A stretch of DNA of 64,000 nt from Liolophura sinensis (GCF_032854445.1 NC_088300.1:55278984-55342983), one strand, 5' to 3'; shown: positions 46,801 through 59,601, counted from the first letter of the stretch. Program-made: numbers and translations. The notes: generated from the sequence alone by a model not told the origin.

Positions 46801-49800
46801 AATGTCTATCTGCAAGATCTGGTGCCCGTGAGGACGGGATAAGAGTATAAATGTCTACCTGCCAGATCTGATGCCTTTGAGGACGGGGATAAGAGTACAA
46901 ATGTCTAGCTGCCAGATCTGATGCCCGTGAGAACGGGATAAGAGTACAAATGTCTACCTGCAAGATCTGATGCCTGTTAGGACGGGATAAGAGTACAAAT
47001 GTCTACCTGCAAGATCGGGCGCCCGTGAGGACGGGATAAGAGTACAAATGTCTACCTGCCAGATCTCATACCTTTGTGGACGGGGTTAAGAGAACAAATG
47101 TCTACCTGCAAGATCGGGTGCCTGTGTGGACGGGATAAGAGTACAAATGTCTACCTGCAAGATCTGATGCCTTTGAGGACGGGGATAAGAGTACAAATGT
47201 CTACCTGCAAGATCTGGTGTCTGTGAAGACGGGGATAAAAGTACAAATGTCTACTTTCTATGTTGGTTTCTGAGGATCGAATGGACGTACAGATGTTAAC
47301 CCGTTCTGTATAGATTTTGAAGAAACTGTTTTTCTGGTGGGTGTGTCCGAAATCAACTTTCTACTTCAAGTAGAAGTAAATTCAACAGCTGACAAAATGT
47401 CACATAAATTCAAACAAAGTAAGGCAAGCGGAATCGATTGTTATTTGGCACAGCGTGTACTCTTTTAGTGCTCTGAGCAGGACAGTTTTACCGAAGGCAG
47501 ATTTACCCATTGGAAAGACCCGCCAGCTTCTCTTGAGGAATCAGAATTCAGACCAAGACGTTTTTCACTCCGGACAGCTGCGGGAAGAGGCAGATACAAG
47601 AAGACTGGATGTTCAATAAAGGAATTATAATACATTCCGAAGACTTCTAAATCAGGGCAGCTGCCGACGGAGGTAGATTTAAAAATATATCCACATGGGA
47701 AACACCGATGTAGATACCTCTGGATTTTCAATAAAGCTTAACTCTGAGAGGCTTATCTATCTGTACGTACATACAAACTCTGTCGGGTCGACGTTGTAGT
47801 ACTTGTCCCAGTCTTTGCCGTAGTTGACGTAATTGAGGTACCAGGCGGTGGAGTAGACCGTCCTCAATCCCATCTCTGTGGCTTTCTGAAGAATGGTTAC
47901 ATCTAAGGCTCCCCAGTTCTTCCATATTTGGATGATACTTTCACGGGGTACCTTCAGTCGTAAAAGAGAATAATTCTACCATGTAGAGGCTATAGTAAAT
48001 CAAACAAATAGTACAAGTCTGACCATTTTGAAGATGATGCTGTATTGTGAATTTTTGGTGGCATCTTCAGCCATTATGCGAGTGTATATAAACTTATACA
48101 TAATATATTTATCTATTTGCTTGTTTGTTCCTTTTTTTAATTGGATGAGTGTTTTACGCCTATCTCAAGGTATTTCAGTTATACACAAGGGTCAAGTTAG
48201 CGGACAGATAGCCGGTGCCCCCTCCAACAAACCCACTGTACAGGAGCACAGCCGTGGCGCAGAGATTAGTGCTCTGAATGATGCAATCCAGCTGGTTAAG
48301 TCCAATACAGGCCTTCAGATTGCGCACAAGTTAAATTCTTGTCGTGGGAGGTTCCCCGCTTCGCACGTTCTCTTTTGAATTCTACATTTTGAAGTGTTTG
48401 TGGGTGTCTGTTGATGACACAATGCTATTGTCCGCTGTTGATGCGTTCCAGGAAAGCATTAACCCAACAAGACATGTTCTTGGAAGAGTACCGATTTCTT
48501 TAGTTCTTGACAGGCATAACATCCATTCTTAATCATGTCAGGTGAAATAAACATTCGAACACTGAATCCGACAAGCTACTTTAAGCTAAACAATGTACAT
48601 GGATTTGACGAAAGCGTCAAACAGGTTGATATAATGACATTAGCCAACTGATAGAAGTACGTGTAATCTGCATTAAGGATTACAACTGGATTATATACAG
48701 TAATGATACCGTAATGCCGTTGTCCAAAATATCCTGCCAAAACATGTACTCTTTGTTCTTCTTCAGCTGATTAAGATTTAGTAATAATCTAGAAAAATAA
48801 AAAAAATAAGAGATTTATACAATTATTATACGGACAGGCAGATCTCACCTAAAAGAAAACTTTGATTGTAAAGACACTGGAGTGAAAAGAAAATAGAGAG
48901 GACTAGACATATCAATGGTTTTAATTTGGAGAATATAACATTCTCAGATGCACAGGTATAATGGTGTGCTATAATCGTCTGAGGCTGACGATATGCGTGT
49001 TATGCACTTCCTCTGTCACGTGCCATACAGATGTCCCCACGTGATGCAGCGACGAACGATGGTATCCTTGATCCCATGTCGCTATAATAGGATTATCCTC
49101 TATTAAAATGACAGTAACACTTAGCAGTAATCTGATTTATGCCATAAGATGTTAGTGCAAATAATCCTCCGGTCAACTGAAACCGTAGTGTACATAAACT
49201 CGCACAATGTTCTGATCTCTGTCGTCAGTCTTGTATATTATGTTCTTGCATAAACTGAGATTCTGCTGCTAGCCTGAAGCCTGATTCATTCATTCATTCA
49301 TTGCTTTCAAATGATTGTTTATTAAATGTGATATCATCACGCTATGTGATAACAACATGTCTAATAAATAGCAATTACCATCACTGCATATTTTTTAAAC
49401 AAAGTCTGCTTAAGCTATGGCGTCAGGCTGCCTTAAATACTACTATGGAGGCATTTACAAAAACAGAGTAAACTCCTATACTGAGTCAAACCGAAAAACA
49501 CTGTCGTAGCTACTCTCGTTTTACTCTCCATGCTATAGTCTTTTACCTTATTACCTGTTTACGTAATATTCCTCCAGTTGATTGAAATTCGTGCCAAAGC
49601 CCATTTCTTTCATGAACTCTCGAATCTTTAAATTTCCCTCCCTACAACATAGTAATTTAATTGAATGACTTTCATAAAAATAAATGTATTTCTTAGTGAT
49701 GTCTTAAGCATACCAAGCCCATTCTACAGGGAATATGTTTAAGTCACACAAAAGTGTTCGCAGAGTACAAAATCCGGTCTCTTATAAATTAGAAATACCA

Positions 49801-52800
49801 CTCTACCTGGCTCAGTTCTTACCACAATTGCATTTAAAGCTGGTTATAGCGCCTTTCCCTTTGAAGACAGTTAATCACTTCAGATGATATGCAGACTTCA
49901 AAGCTTGTGGGGCGTCGGGATATCTTGTTTTATAGATAAGAGGATTGTATACCGTAGGCTGATACTATACATGTTTCTATCATTAGAATTATTGTAAATG
50001 TGAGACCACTACAAAACGGAGTCTGAGCCAATGTTATAACTTTGATCACGTCAAACGTGCTCAGTTTTCGATTCAAGTGAATATTATAGAAATAGCTATC
50101 TAATGAAAAATTGTTTTATCATTTTATTTTTTTGACCAAACGTTAACAAACCTAAAACCTTAGACTGGATAAAGCGAGGTGGAAGGGGGGGGGTATAAAA
50201 TTGTTTGTAAATTTGTAGTAACTTGGATATTCCATAGAATTGCATTAAAAATATGCCAACATATGACATACGGCAAACAACAAGCAGAACTGCTGTACTG
50301 AATATGTGTTGATATGTCTTTGTGAGGCCACTCTATGCAGTGCCCCCACAGTGCTATGACCTTCGCGCATATAGTCCCAACATCCGTTTGGAATTGATTC
50401 AGTGTCCTAAGGCAAATAGACTTATCTATATTTCCTCCCGTGAGGTGTGCTTAATCTGTGTGTGTTACACCTTGGCATTTACAGGTAATTGGAACAAAGC
50501 CCTTTTTAGGATAACAAATTCGTATAATACACGATGTGTCCATGCCGCTACTAGCATCGTTATCAAAGGAAGAACAGAAAAGAAAGAACAGTTTTTAAAC
50601 TCCACGATTTCCTTGATTACTATTCTTGCTTTGTCTTTCTGAATACTTTGCTGACATTGTTATCTTTATTTGTTATATAAACCCCAATTTACTGATGTTA
50701 ATCACTCGAAAACGACGATAGTATCGGAATCGAAACATCACGTGCAATAAATAAAAAGTTATATTATCTGTAAGCAATAGCCTTGTCCTGGGAGTCTTTT
50801 ACATTATACATCAACCATTGCATAACGGACACTGCTTGCTATAGAATAAACCGGTTGTGTATGTTGTTGGGCAATCCATGGCAAACATTTAGGTGAGGGT
50901 AGATGGTGAAGTCATCTCACCAGCAGCGGAACGAGCACTCGTCACCCCCCAAGTGGATGGTTTTGTCCGGAAACAAGTCCATGACTTCAGAGAATAATTG
51001 GCTGAGGAAATGGAATGTGCCGTTCTTGGAAGGGTCCATTGGCCCGCCTCCTCCGCCTCCACATTCCGTTAGAACTTCTGGGTGACCGGCACCCCAAGAC
51101 CGCACGTGACCTATACATAAGCGAAAATCAGCCAGTAACAAAGTTCTTCAAAGATTTCTCCCGGCGTCGATCATGTATAATCGCCACTTCTGATTAGTTC
51201 TTATATGTAGCCTAAGGGTGGCGCTGAAAACAGGTTAATGACTGCAGCAGTTATGGTGTGAATGTCTCTAAAAACACCACCACCGGCAGAATGTACCTTT
51301 GACATCAAGGTGAGACTAGTACAGAGACTGGAAGAGGACTGCTTGAGAAATGTAGCCTGCTGGTGTACATAATCGTTATGGGTACTTACCAGGCGTGTCG
51401 AACTCCGGCAAGACCCGTATTCCCCGAAGGCGGCCATATTCTATAATCTCACTTATGACTATATGGTCGTATGTTTCTTTGGCGCTGTAAGCTCCCTAAC
51501 AAACAAACCAGTAATATGTAAAGAGCAGTGGATAAGAGCGTTTCGTCCATTAAGAAAAAAGATAATTCTATGTAGTTTGATTGTTTTTAAAGGATAATGG
51601 TAAAAGGGTAAGAAAGTTCGTGTACCTTGGCGCTTAAGTCTGGGAACTGACGACTCACGTAAGGAAAAGATTGATCATCGACGACGTGCCAGTGAAATAC
51701 GTTTAGCTTGTTCATCTCCATGGCGTCCTGAAATATTTAAGAAACATTATACAGACTGTGATTTTCTCATTCCAAATCCATTATTTCTAATAAACCCATT
51801 CTGAAGTGACGTGCTTCCCTGGAGTCTGAATCGGAACATTGGATTAATTATTTATGTCCTATATGGTTTGCTATCAAAATTCAATGTAAAAACACATCAG
51901 GTTTATAAATGTTTAAACACCAAATCTATAGTGTCATTACATTCTTTAGTTACATCTATCCACTATGGAAAGTCCAGTGTGACCGTTTGCCAACTCTCAC
52001 ACTGTCGTCGCTACTATGATTTTACTCGCTTTGTTTCAAGTCTTTTACATCGATCCCAAATATTCTGATAACTATTAATTAGCACCTTTTCTTTTTATTT
52101 ATTTGATGTTTAACTATAAAAGTATCTATATTTCTATTCGAAATAAACATTATTTACGGACCTGACCTAAACCTTCAGACTTAAGCTACATCAAAGCAGC
52201 CATGGGTCGAACACACGACCTTTGAAAAAGCTGTTTTCTTTGTAATTTTAGACAAAAAAAAACATACCATATTTTTTTTTATGGTTCCGGGATTGACATA
52301 GTGCCTCGAGGTGTCCAGCATGATCCCACGATGTTTGAAACGCGGGAAATCTTCTATAGATGTCTTGTTGATGCACATCTGTTCGGATAATATTTTGCAA
52401 GCAAAATAATTTGAACTTCTGAATACATTGATAAGTTACGAAAAACTCGTTCATGACTTTATCATGAAGCACTCTGCTTCATGATTGTGTCTCATTCCCT
52501 TAACCCGGGCTAGGGGCTATATATTCATCGTGTTGAATTAGATTGTCACGTTGGATATATGAACACTTGCGATCAAAACCCAACTGAGATACATATTTTG
52601 TTATCGACAATTGAGATTCTAGCATTGTACACGATTTGAATACTGATTTCACTCAGTCGCCTATAACATACCTTTGCGTCTTTCCAATATCATTGAAAAG
52701 TGTTGACTACGTCTCTTTGCATGATTCCGTCCTATTTTTGTACCTCAGATACTTTCTTGGAATGTACTTCACCTTGAATAAGGACATTCCAGGTCAATAA

Positions 52801-55338
52801 TCGCAAGGCCAGTTCTCAAATCGACGTATAACACAAACTACCAAAGAACTAAGAAAGTATATAAAGTACAAAAATAGGGCGGAATCATGCAAAGAGAAGT
52901 AGTCATCACTTTTCAATGATGTTGGAAAGCGCAATGAATGTTCTAGGCAAATGAGATTACGAATAGAAGGCCTTTATATCACGTAAAACCCCATGTATTT
53001 GTACAAATGTTACAGCTTAACTTTGTATGACCACAGGTATAGAGTACGGGTATTTGAAAATGCGTCTAAATGCCTCATAGAGTTCCTCCGATATAGAGTG
53101 CATCTTACTTTTGTATGACGACAGGTATAGAGCATTGAGAGGCCTGGAGTCCACGTGGAGCATCCCACACTTGTGCAGCTCTGCTGACATCAACATCAGC
53201 TATGGAGTACTTCAGAGAAGGTTTATATGTCGTATAGAGCTCCTCGGACGTAGTTATCTCAGCACAGCTTACCTTTGTATGATCACTGGTATACATTATT
53301 GAGAGTAGATCTAAAGACCACATAGACCTCAGACTTACATCTTACTTTTATATGATCACATGTACTTGGGGAAGATCTAAAGGCCTACACAGACTTCAGA
53401 CGTAGAGCCGTCTGTACATCTTACCTTTGTATGATCACAGGTATAAAGCATTTGGGAGAAGGTCTGGAGTCCACGTAGAGCTCCCCACACTTGTGCAGCC
53501 TTAAGGACAGCTCTGCTGGCGGCAACGTCTAACTGATCTAAACAGGCGCAAAAATATCTATTTTTACATTTTACATAGCATCAAAAACCTAAAGAAATTT
53601 ATTTATGAGCAACATGGCGTTGCAAATGTTTTGTTTGTTTTTTTTTGGGGGGGGGGGGGGGGGATAAATAACCCAAATCAATGGCAATTTGTTTTCGATT
53701 AAAAGAACCATCTGTATGCCTATTAAAACCTATTTCTAATACTACATTAGTTATTTAGTTATTGATTTTTACCTGTTTCATTGGTGTTTTACCCATACTC
53801 AAGAATATATTAATAAAGACTTGTCTTGTGGGAATACGTACACGATTCATCCGACTCCAAAGATGGGTAATGGTCACACGGGGCGTCGATAGTAACCTCC
53901 AACATCTCAACACCTCTCCGTTGTTCTCTGGGGTGTGACACAACTGACTTTGCAGAAGTGTTTTTGGGGTTATCTTCACTTTGTCTCGTAATATAACGGC
54001 CGTATCTTTCAAAGGCTGCTTTTATGATATCACAGCTATGGGATTTTTTACTCAAAGTAAATCTGAAGTTTTCAGGGTTGATCGTGATAATGTGACCCGG
54101 GTTGGTTGACATTTTCTGGGGTAAAGGCCAAGGGTATCCTCTCGATGGTGGAGCCGCTTTGTGGAATGGAAACTCGTCGACTGGGAAAGACCAAACAAAA
54201 TTCGTGATTAAATACCTATATTTTCTCTAGAAAAACGAAAAACGCTCTACTAATACCGCATGTAGGCTATCCAAATCAACTTTATACCTGCTTATAATTC
54301 CATATCAGCACTACACATTTTTAGTGCTAATGCAGACTTTTAACCATTTTTAAAGGGTGCATTATTTAGCTTGTTCGTTTTCTAAACTGATTGATTTAAC
54401 GTTTAAATCACTTGTCTGCTGCTGATCAATATTTTGAAATCCAGTGCACAAATGGTGTGGTCTCAAATGATGTGGTCTCAAAGTTCAAGGCTAAGTTGAC
54501 TGTAACTACTTTGACGTGCGTCACCATGGCAATTGCCATCAATGTACGAACGTATTAAAGAAGTGGGCCTACATACCCAGTGTTAACTTGCTCTAACGTC
54601 TGTATAACAACGGCCTGTTCGCCCTGCTAGTAGAATTACTAAGCACAGTGTTTAGTCAAGAATTCTCACAAAGGGTTCATATTTGATCCTTGATAAGCCT
54701 TCACACCGATAGTAAAAATTAAAAAAAAAAAATAACCTTGCAGCCTAAGGAAATTTGGTTTATGTTGAAATAGGACTTACCAAGTTAGTCATTGCCTTAA
54801 TCACTTTGCTGTGACCATGACAAACCTACCCATATAAGAATTGCTCCTAAGCTCTGAAAACTTGGCAGCCCAGAATTGGTCTCCCGGTGACTTCTCTTGC
54901 GAAGGAAATATGTCCACGCCAACACGAAACTGTTTGGAGAGCTGCTTCATATCCTTCGTTAAGTTTGTTTTGACTTCCTTGTAAAAGAGCAACATTTTGG
55001 GAACTCGTTGGTCACCATTCGACTTATTTATATGTCTTAAATCTTGATCACTGTGCCGTTTGCGACGGGCAGGCATTCTTGTATATCTGTCAAGAAGTGA
55101 AAACCTGTTTTTACGACGAGTTTTGTTTCTTTGTGTGTAATAAGTGTTCATGACTGCGTTTGGCCCGAGCTGCCGTTCACGGACATCTGTATTTTCTAAG
55201 GCTTCATAAGGTAACAGTTTGTTCACCTCGCTCTCATCCAGGCCGCTCAGGCTTAGCCCGGTTCCGGCCGTTGTTGTCGTGAATGTGGGCGGTTGTCTGT
55301 CATCAAATGCGCCGAGTATTTCCTGTTCATCTTTGCAT
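43872..55338 (-). CDS. GH20 beta-N-acetylhexosaminidase (13 exons, 5' end missing)
   Basis: Removes terminal GlcNAc/GalNAc from glycans. Exons on minus: 55338-54830, 54180-53842, 53537-53425, 52378-52268, 51727-51626, 51495-51390, 51110-50921, 49641-49555, 48788-48710, 47951-47771, 45649-45559, 45300-45196, 43935-43872 (TAG). All phases agree, giving about 691 residues from the first exon listed (human HEXA 529). Landmarks: [60 protein letters not shown], catalytic Asp-Glu in [30 protein letters not shown], and a last exon supplying the C-terminal Cys (SGPGSC). The first exon adds about 170 residues before the usual fold, with a furin-type RRKR, several basic runs and N-glycosylation sequons. 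It enters in phase 2, so at least one upstream exon with the signal peptide or membrane anchor is unseen. A lysosomal, secreted or fused-lobes-like enzyme cannot be told apart. Confidence 0.92.
45118..45190 (-). mobile_element. Family B-like repeat fragment beside hexosaminidase exon 12
   Basis: GCTTGGGGTTTTACGTCCTA and CTTAACAATTTTTGTC match the start of the elements at 34.9, 36.7 and 59.3 kb. It starts within a few bases of the donor of exon 45300-45196. Confidence 0.45.
45893..46115. mobile_element. Two family A fragments, head to head
   Basis: One in minus orientation (about 45893-45975, GAGTTTTACGCCGTACTCAA), the other in plus orientation (about 46020-46115, GAGTACGGTATTAGTAAATA). Together they form an imperfect inverted repeat in the hexosaminidase intron between exons 47951-47771 and 45649-45559. 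Confidence 0.5.
46210..47260. repeat. 49-bp minisatellite in hexosaminidase intron
   Basis: About 12 well-preserved copies (46640-47260) of a 49-50 bp unit with GAGTACAAATGTCTACCTGC, AAGATCTG and GAGGACGGGATAA segments, preceded by older, more diverged units back to about 46210. On the gene's sense strand nearly every unit carries TTGCAGGTAGAC, a junction-like CAG|GTAGAC. No neighbouring exon has the same sequence. Confidence 0.8.
48130..48205 (-). mobile_element. SINE family A fragment
   Basis: AGTGTTTTACGCCTATCTCA followed by a TATTTCAGTTATAC segment, diverged from the family core. It lies in the hexosaminidase intron between exons 48788-48710 and 47951-47771. Confidence 0.45.
52672..52935. 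repeat. Foldback element (inverted repeat, ~85-bp arms)
   Basis: The left arm (about 52676-52760) and right arm (about 52841-52931) are near-perfect reverse complements, sharing CATTGAAAAGTG, a CTTTGCATGATTCCG segment and CCTATTTTTGTAC. The loop is about 80 bp. It lies in the hexosaminidase intron after exon 53537-53425 and codes for nothing. A MITE-like origin is likely. Confidence 0.8.
52985..53424 (-). repeat. Degenerate copies of hexosaminidase exon 53537-53425 and its donor
   Basis: The exon end (CTGTGATCATACAAAG) with its GTAAGATG donor recurs in the following intron, with donor-like sites near 53344, 53271, 53107 and 53020 (about 73-87 bp apart, one gap of two units). The copy near 53107-53200 is the longest and still encodes [15 protein letters not shown], a decayed version of the exon's [16 protein letters not shown]. 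Deletions and frameshifts mark these as pseudo-exons. Confidence 0.8.
53645..53665. repeat. Poly-G run
   Basis: An unbroken run of about 17 G after a T-rich stretch, in the hexosaminidase intron before exon 53537-53425. Its length may be unreliable in assembly. Confidence 0.8.
53770..53826 (-). mobile_element. SINE family A fragment beside hexosaminidase exon
   Basis: TTTCATTGGTGTTTTACCCA and TACTCAAGAATATATTA match the family A tail side. It ends about 15 bp from the donor of exon 54180-53842, a second case of this family lying directly inside a splice junction. Confidence 0.5.
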
Positions 55339-55889
55339 CTGAAAAATGATCGAAACGCAACTTGAGGCATTATTACTTATTCATTTATGTTAATATTTAT
55401 TAATTGCACTACGGTATTGTCAGGGTTTTGCGTGCAAAAAGTAACTGTCTATCCAGCGGTATCCATCGCCGTCTGAATTTGAACACATCGGCGTCAATAA
55501 GTTTGGTTATCTCGTGTCGCAAAACCCTTGACAACAAAAGCTATGTTTCAAAAATGTTTTCGGTGAATCTGATAGCCAATTCCGTCCGTCCTGTGAAATT
55601 CTTATTTGTGAAGAATCGTAGAACAGAGTGTAGCGAAATTCCATTTTTTCCGTGAGACGTTTTGAGTTGTTAAGGATTTGCATCAAGCTTATACCGAAGA
55701 TTTTTTTGTAATGGTACAACAGAACTTCCTTCTTATTCCAGAATGACTTTACTTCTTGTACAGCTTTCATCAATAAGGTTGAGAAAAGTATGGTGGTAAA
55801 ACTTTTTGAGCCCACAATATATTGAGCTGTGTTTGGAGACTTTTTATTATAATCTGTTTCTTTTAGCGAGTCGCTGTGTGTAAAATCGG

Positions 55890-56575
55890 TCAAAATCAAA
55901 ATTGCCTTTAGTCAGTGACACATAACAACACGAGCTACACACATTCATATGTTGAACTTCCATATTATTACAAAGAAAATACAGTTAAATACTATTTCTA
56001 ATTCATAATGTATTCATAACAAAAACTCCATAACTTTAGTTTCGGCACAATGAACACAATGCCTCGGGTGACCTCATTATTCAGAAGCCAGTGGCATGCT
56101 GGACAATGGGCTTGGAGAGTACTTTGTTTTACACTGGTTGCACCAACAAGAGGTTAGAACAAACATCTATAACTATATTCTGCCGTGAGATGATATACTA
56201 AAAGGGATAAAATAAAATGCATTTATTAAGGTTATATTATACTAAAACGTATTAACAATATCAAACATGGACAGTGTCAGTAACAGGGTTTACAGTTCAG
56301 TCGATAGCAGTTTAGGTAACTGGTGTCGCCCTCCATCAAAACATGTTGAAACTCCGCCCAATATCCAGCATATCACTGGATTTCGAATAATTCTGACGTC
56401 ACCGGAGGCAATGAGTTCTTGGTGTCGAAACCGAGGCTTATAGACTTTAACATTATGAATTAGAAAAAATATTCTAACTCCATTTTCTTTGCAAGAATAT
56501 GAGTTTCCAACATGTCCGAGTGTGGAACTGGTGTTGTTACGTGTCATTGACTAAAGGCAATTTTGATAGCGAATA
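55890..56575. mobile_element. Possible terminal-inverted-repeat element
   Basis: About 35-40 bp at 55897-55935 (ATCAAAATTGCCTTTAGTCA then a GTGACACATAACAACAC segment) reappear as the reverse complement at about 56532-56572 with few differences. The roughly 600 bp between them codes for nothing recognisable. The ends fit a small non-autonomous DNA transposon; no target-site duplication could be fixed. Confidence 0.5.
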
Positions 56576-59333
56576 TGACTGATTTTACAGACAGCTGAAT
56601 TGAAGCGACACGCTAAAAGAAATAGACTACAGTTTCATTAATCGTAGTAATATACTTTGTGGTAAATGAAAAGAATCGAGCTTTAAAATGATTACATTTT
56701 AGTACTGTTTGTCCATGGTCGTATTCATATGAAAAACGGGTACAGAAGTGTGCCAAAAGAGGTGGGCAATCCATTTCATTCAAGACATGCACTAGTAAAT
56801 GGTATGACTGCATTTCACGTAAATGCATTTATTAGGCATAAATGCATCCGAGGGAAAATTTATTTGAATTTACGAAACTGTATGCATGTTTCTTTTGAAA
56901 ACTCATATTTCATGCAAACGCACAACCGTATCTTAAAACCGTTGTAAAACTACGCCGTCAAAGACAATGGTGTAAGTTCACCAAGCAAAGTGACTGCTTT
57001 GTATATATATTCCGGGGCCATATCGTTTGGATCAGTCACGACCCTATCTAAGAAAAGACAAGGCGTCCTTTAGTTTTTCAGTTTAACGGCAAAGCTTTTC
57101 AATACGGCACGTACTTTTCTATGGGGATAAGCCGATTCCAGATGTGAACAAACAACATTTGCCAAGCATATGTATATTTGTTTTTTTATGTTTTGTGTAA
57201 CTTCATGTTATATGTAGGTTGGCCACAACACCGCAAATACGTTAACGCTGTCTACTTAAATATCAAGATTTCTTGAAAACAATTTACTGATTCAACTCTC
57301 AGTCAGTGTATTGCTTTCGATGAACAAGAGCTGCCATAAGTCTAGATTAAGCGGGCATAATGGTTATTTCCTCATGAATGAGAAACTATTGTCTTCCACC
57401 CACTACGGCTGATGTATGTATACATCTGAAGAAAAGGAGTACGGAAGAGACACAGAATGAGCCATAGCGACCGGATCTGTCTACCGAAATAGATCCCACG
57501 TTCAGACGCTGTACAGCCCATCAGTTTGGCTACAGACCCATTATATCTCAGTTATGTAACAGACACAATTCGAGCCGACAGAAATGGGTCATGCGCCACT
57601 GTCGACCATTGTTCCGTTAACATGGTCACACCCTCGGTCAGTGACCGATTTCAAGCAGGTTACATACATCTGCAGAGAGAAACATTCTGATGGCGATTTT
57701 TTGAACAAAATATGAATAAAAACAGAAATAATAGAGTTTGTTTAATAAGAGTTGGTTTAATGGCTTTTCCTGTAAACGTTGCCTTATCAGATATGTCACA
57801 CATGTTATGAAGATACAAAAAACTGAGCCCATTTTTGGGAAGACTTTCCCGAAGAAACACAATTTTTGGGGAAGATACGAAAACCTTAGCAAATCTTTGG
57901 ATGTTTTGGGAAGATATAAGTCCTTAGCACAATCTTGGAATGATGTAAAATTCTTGGAAAAAATGTTGCGAAGATGAATAACCTTAGCACACACTTCAAG
58001 GAAAATACAAAACCTTACTACTTTATTGTAGTAATTGTAGAATATTTATTGGCGTCAGTTGTTACACTTCAAAAAATCGTCCCACTTACGCAGATGCAAA
58101 TTGTTCACTACCTGAACTCTAAGTTGTCTACTACAGAACAACTACAGATCCTAATAGAATACACCCAATAAAAGACAGCTTGTATTTGACTAAAGGCAGA
58201 TGGGTTGGCGTGCAAGCCCTCACTCAGCCAAATTTCCAGACAGGCCGAACAAGACTGATGACGGAATCAATGGTTAATAATTTAGGACGCTAGTGTGGTT
58301 AAAGGCCATCACATTTCTGGGGGAATAAAATGCATGACCTTTCAGAATAAATGATCTGGCCTAATAGTTCCCAATATCTGACACACGCAGGTTGTGAACC
58401 GAGACTGGAACCCGTTATGTACGAGTATTTTCAAAAGCCACAAGGAGATACAAAGAAGGCTAGCCTAGTGCTTAAAAAATTATAGGTAACGTATACATGA
58501 TATGTTTAAAAGTAGTTTCTCTCTTAAACTTCATAACATATTTATTTGTTTTATCAATGTAAGCCTGCAAGTTGCATTGGGCTTACATCAAGCTCTTAAA
58601 GCAAGGCTTTTTGGGTATACTCTAATTCTTCAACCTTTTCTACCACCTCTGTAACCAATATTTTGAAACATTCTGATACAACTATAGGGGGTAGAGAAAT
58701 AATATGCACGGTTTTATGAAACTTGTATCCTTAGTGACACAAACGCAATCATTTTAGAGTTATTTTCAAAAATAATTGTATGCATAAATTCCTTTAAGAA
58801 AAGTGCTTTAGAAGTCGAAAGGTTGAAAATTTACAGTAATTGGCTGCTGGAAGTGATTGTCGCTTTGCTTTGTGGCTAACAAATGAGCAACAGATCGTCC
58901 AATGACTCACGTCGGCACGCGGGCGTCTAACATTAGTTTTCAGATTGATGTATATGTTTAGCTGGTGGGACACCAGCTAAACGCATGGTGAGAGATTGTA
59001 ATCTCGGTCAATTTTACAGGAGCGGGATACAGAAAACACATTTACTCTCAGATACACAGGTTTATATGGATATTTTTTGAAGGTTTTAAAACGATCATAC
59101 AGCATATGTGATCTGTGTTAAGCAGATATCAGTGTTGCATAAAAGTAAAAAGAAGTCAAACTTGGTCATGAGGTATAAATAAATGTCTACATACTGCATT
59201 ACACAAAACACTCACAAATTCCGTGAATCCTTATGACAGCATAGTTAGTAATAAAGCCGATCTAAAGTACATCCGTCTGCACTGATGTATTATGCATACG
59301 TCTGGCTATAACAGAAAAGGGACCAGGTATGGA

Positions 59334-59601
59334 GTGAATAGGTGCTTGGGGTTTAACGTCGTACTTAACGATTTTTCAGTCATATGACGACGAAGGGATC
59401 CTTAGAATGCATGTAATGTGCCTCCTTGTCGCAGGACGGATTTCCACCACTCTTTTATCTAGTGCTGCTTTACTGAGACGCCTTACCAAAGGCAAGTAAG
59501 CAGCCCCGCCCGAGCCATTATTCTTATACGGGTCAAGCAGTAGTTGCACTATCCCCTCCATGCTGAACACCATTTCAGGAAGCTGCAGCTTCCTTTTTAA
59601 A
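59334..59601 (-). mobile_element. SINE family B with 14-bp target-site duplication
   Basis: Family B body without the tRNA head, flanked by perfect 14-bp direct repeats GGACCAGGTATGGA at 59320-59333 and 59602-59615. It shares CCACTCTTTTATCTAGTGCT and a GCTTTACTGAGACG segment with the copy at 27094-27390. Confidence 0.8.

Noticed and set aside
50322-50642. 106-codon plus-strand frame
   Set aside because: Lies in a hexosaminidase intron, antisense, with no recognisable domain or splice partners.
55507-55899. 130-codon minus-strand frame upstream of the first known hexosaminidase exon
   Set aside because: Considered as the missing N-terminal exon, but it has no signal peptide or membrane segment and no suitable donor giving phase 2. 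It also overlaps the left inverted repeat.
57638-57994. 118-codon minus-strand frame
   Set aside because: Overlaps several other open frames in a low-complexity, repeat-like stretch (GGGAAGATA.. repeated on plus). No family match.
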